In this document: positions 63,113 through 64,000 of the stretch, in pieces | How positions within the stretch are numbered: position 1 is the stretch's first letter | How the letters are laid out: every line of letters starts with the position of its first letter | From: Polaribacter marinaquae | Lineage (GTDB): Bacteria; Bacteroidota; Bacteroidia; Flavobacteriales; Flavobacteriaceae | NCBI RefSeq assembly: GCF_038019025.1 | Contig: NZ_CP150496.1 | Coordinates: 895,501 to 959,500 of the forward strand | Length of the DNA: 64,000 bases | Direction: 5' to 3' | The notes under the pieces: model-generated | The model's input: only the letters and a program-made list of their open reading frames with translations | Told to the model about the DNA's origin: nothing | The model's database searches: none | Made by a program: the position numbers and the translations under genes

Positions 63113-64000
63113 ATGATTAAAAGAACCCTTTTCTTTAGTAATAAATGCTCATTAACAACTAAATATGAACAGCTAGTAATAAAAAATGATACACAAATTG
63201 TAAAAACAGTACCTATAGAAGACATTGGTTTTATAGTTATAGAAAATCAAGAAACATATATTTCTGTTCCAGCACTATCTAAACTTACAAGTAATAATGT
63301 TAGTGTAATCTTTTGCGATAATAAACATATGCCTCAAAGTATGTTGTTAAATTTAGATAACCATCATATACAGCAAAGACATTTTGAAAATCAAATTAAT
63401 GCGACTGAGCCCTTAAAAAAACAATTGTGGCAACAAATTGTTAAATTGAAGATTAGTAATCAAGCTCAAATTTTAAAGAAACTTGGAAAAAACAGTAGTC
63501 CTTTAGGTTATTATGCATCAAAAGTTTTAAGTGGAGATTCCGATAACAGGGAAGCTGTTTCAGCTTCTTACTATTGGAAAAATATTTTTGACTTCAATTT
63601 TAAAAGAGAACGCGTAGGTGTGTATCCAAATTTGTTTTTAAACTATGGGTATATTGTTTTAAGGTCTGCTGTTGCAAGAGCACTTTCTGGCAGTGGGTTG
63701 TTAAGTACTTTAGGAATTCATCATCATAATAAATACAATGCATTTTGTTTAGCAGACGATATTATGGAACCTTACAGACCATTAGTAGATGCAAAAGTTT
63801 TAGAAATAATGAAAAATTATAATGAACAAGACCTCATTACACCAATAAAACTAGAATTGTTAAGTATTCTTACACAAACTGTTTATTTTAAAGAGAAAGA
63901 AAGCCCTTTAATGGTGGCTTTGTCTACCACAACCAGTTCTTTGCAACAATGTTTTAGTGGTAAAACCAGAAAAATTGTATACCCAAAATTATGGAACTAA
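63113..64000 (+). CDS. cas1: CRISPR-associated integrase Cas1, type II-like
   Basis: Cas1, with Cas2, inserts new spacers into a CRISPR array. The 295-residue protein begins MIKRTLFFSNKCSLTTKYEQLVI, the usual start of type II-C Cas1 in Bacteroidota. The catalytic residues are recognisable: Glu147 in SDNREAVSASYYWKNIF, His204 in GIHHHNKYNAF and Glu219 in LADDIMEPYRPLVD. The gene ends exactly at the right edge with TAA, so cas2 or an array may follow. In most type II-C loci the order is cas9, cas1, cas2, array. Here no cas9-like frame lies upstream, only a tRNA remnant 183 bp away. cas1 may lie just inside an integrated element. Confidence 0.93.
   Translation: MIKRTLFFSNKCSLTTKYEQLVIKNDTQIVKTVPIEDIGFIVIENQETYISVPALSKLTSNNVSVIFCDNKHMPQSMLLNLDNHHIQQRHFENQINATEPLKKQLWQQIVKLKISNQAQILKKLGKNSSPLGYYASKVLSGDSDNREAVSASYYWKNIFDFNFKRERVGVYPNLFLNYGYIVLRSAVARALSGSGLLSTLGIHHHNKYNAFCLADDIMEPYRPLVDAKVLEIMKNYNEQDLITPIKLELLSILTQTVYFKEKESPLMVALSTTTSSLQQCFSGKTRKIVYPKLWN

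Noticed and set aside
63113..64000. Casposon or solo-Cas1 transposon
   Set aside because: The Cas1 is a 295-residue type II-like protein without the C-terminal HTH of casposases, and no terminal inverted repeat or polymerase gene is visible. The repeats beside the tRNA remnant fit a tyrosine recombinase better. It remains possible only if the DNA right of the window shows such genes.

Overview
The window is low-G+C DNA (roughly 30% by eye) from a member of the Bacteroidota, almost certainly a marine Flavobacteriaceae species. The gene content points there: the gliding-motility ABC genes gldF and gldG, GLPGLI-family proteins beside a carboxypeptidase-regulatory/outer-membrane barrel protein, head-GIN-domain and DUF2911 proteins, FabV, a GlmU-like protein, and promoters with the TAnnTTTG -7 box of this phylum. 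The style is close to Polaribacter or Tenacibaculum, but the genus is not proven here. Most of the window is ordinary chromosome.

Layout. 1-7001: an ABC-2 permease running off the left edge (probably the permease/M1-aminopeptidase fusion) with its ATPase, an M42 aminopeptidase, a Nudix hydrolase, a lipoprotein and an MsbA-like exporter. 7002-11586: an accessory cluster of a tiny acidic secreted-type peptide, two tandem GLPGLI genes, each broken by one lesion, and an intact outer-membrane barrel protein. 11642-20147: acs, a TSUP transporter, a TerC protein, two small unknown proteins, fabV, purC, a membrane protein and phoH. 20277-24317: a tight run from a SAM hydroxide adenosyltransferase through a monooxygenase and an acetyltransferase to gldF-gldG. 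24323-27290: a nucleotide-sugar-epimerase-like protein, an ACR3 arsenite pump behind a palindromic operator candidate, and DUF2911. 27441-30394: an ECF sigma operon (sigma, membrane anti-sigma candidate, two envelope beta-solenoid proteins) with its own ECF-type promoter. 30467-35962: GlmU-like protein, a small membrane protein, a thioesterase, a four-helix sensor and lon.

36131-41704 is a minus-strand unit: a PIG-L deacetylase, a 35-residue symporter subunit that falls below usual ORF cut-offs, a sodium/solute symporter and a Gfo/Idh/MocA oxidoreductase. It looks like an uptake and processing route for an N-acylated sugar. 41883-54412 carries dnaN, an ACP-phosphodiesterase-like gene, ggt, a tricorn-like S41 protease, an RluA pseudouridine synthase, an internally duplicated membrane protein, an AI-2E-type permease and a methyltransferase. 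54487-59138 is fdhD, a YdeP-type molybdopterin oxidoreductase and an outer-membrane-type protein.

The right end is the most unusual part. A large SF1 helicase gene (59739-62705) is followed by the 3' 22 nt of a minus-strand tRNA with its terminator but without the rest of the tRNA. Then come direct repeats of the kind used by tyrosine recombinases and a complete type II-like cas1 (63113-64000). The geometry says that the left chromosome ends at the tRNA remnant and that cas1 lies just inside an integrated element. No cas9, cas2 or repeat array lies in the window.
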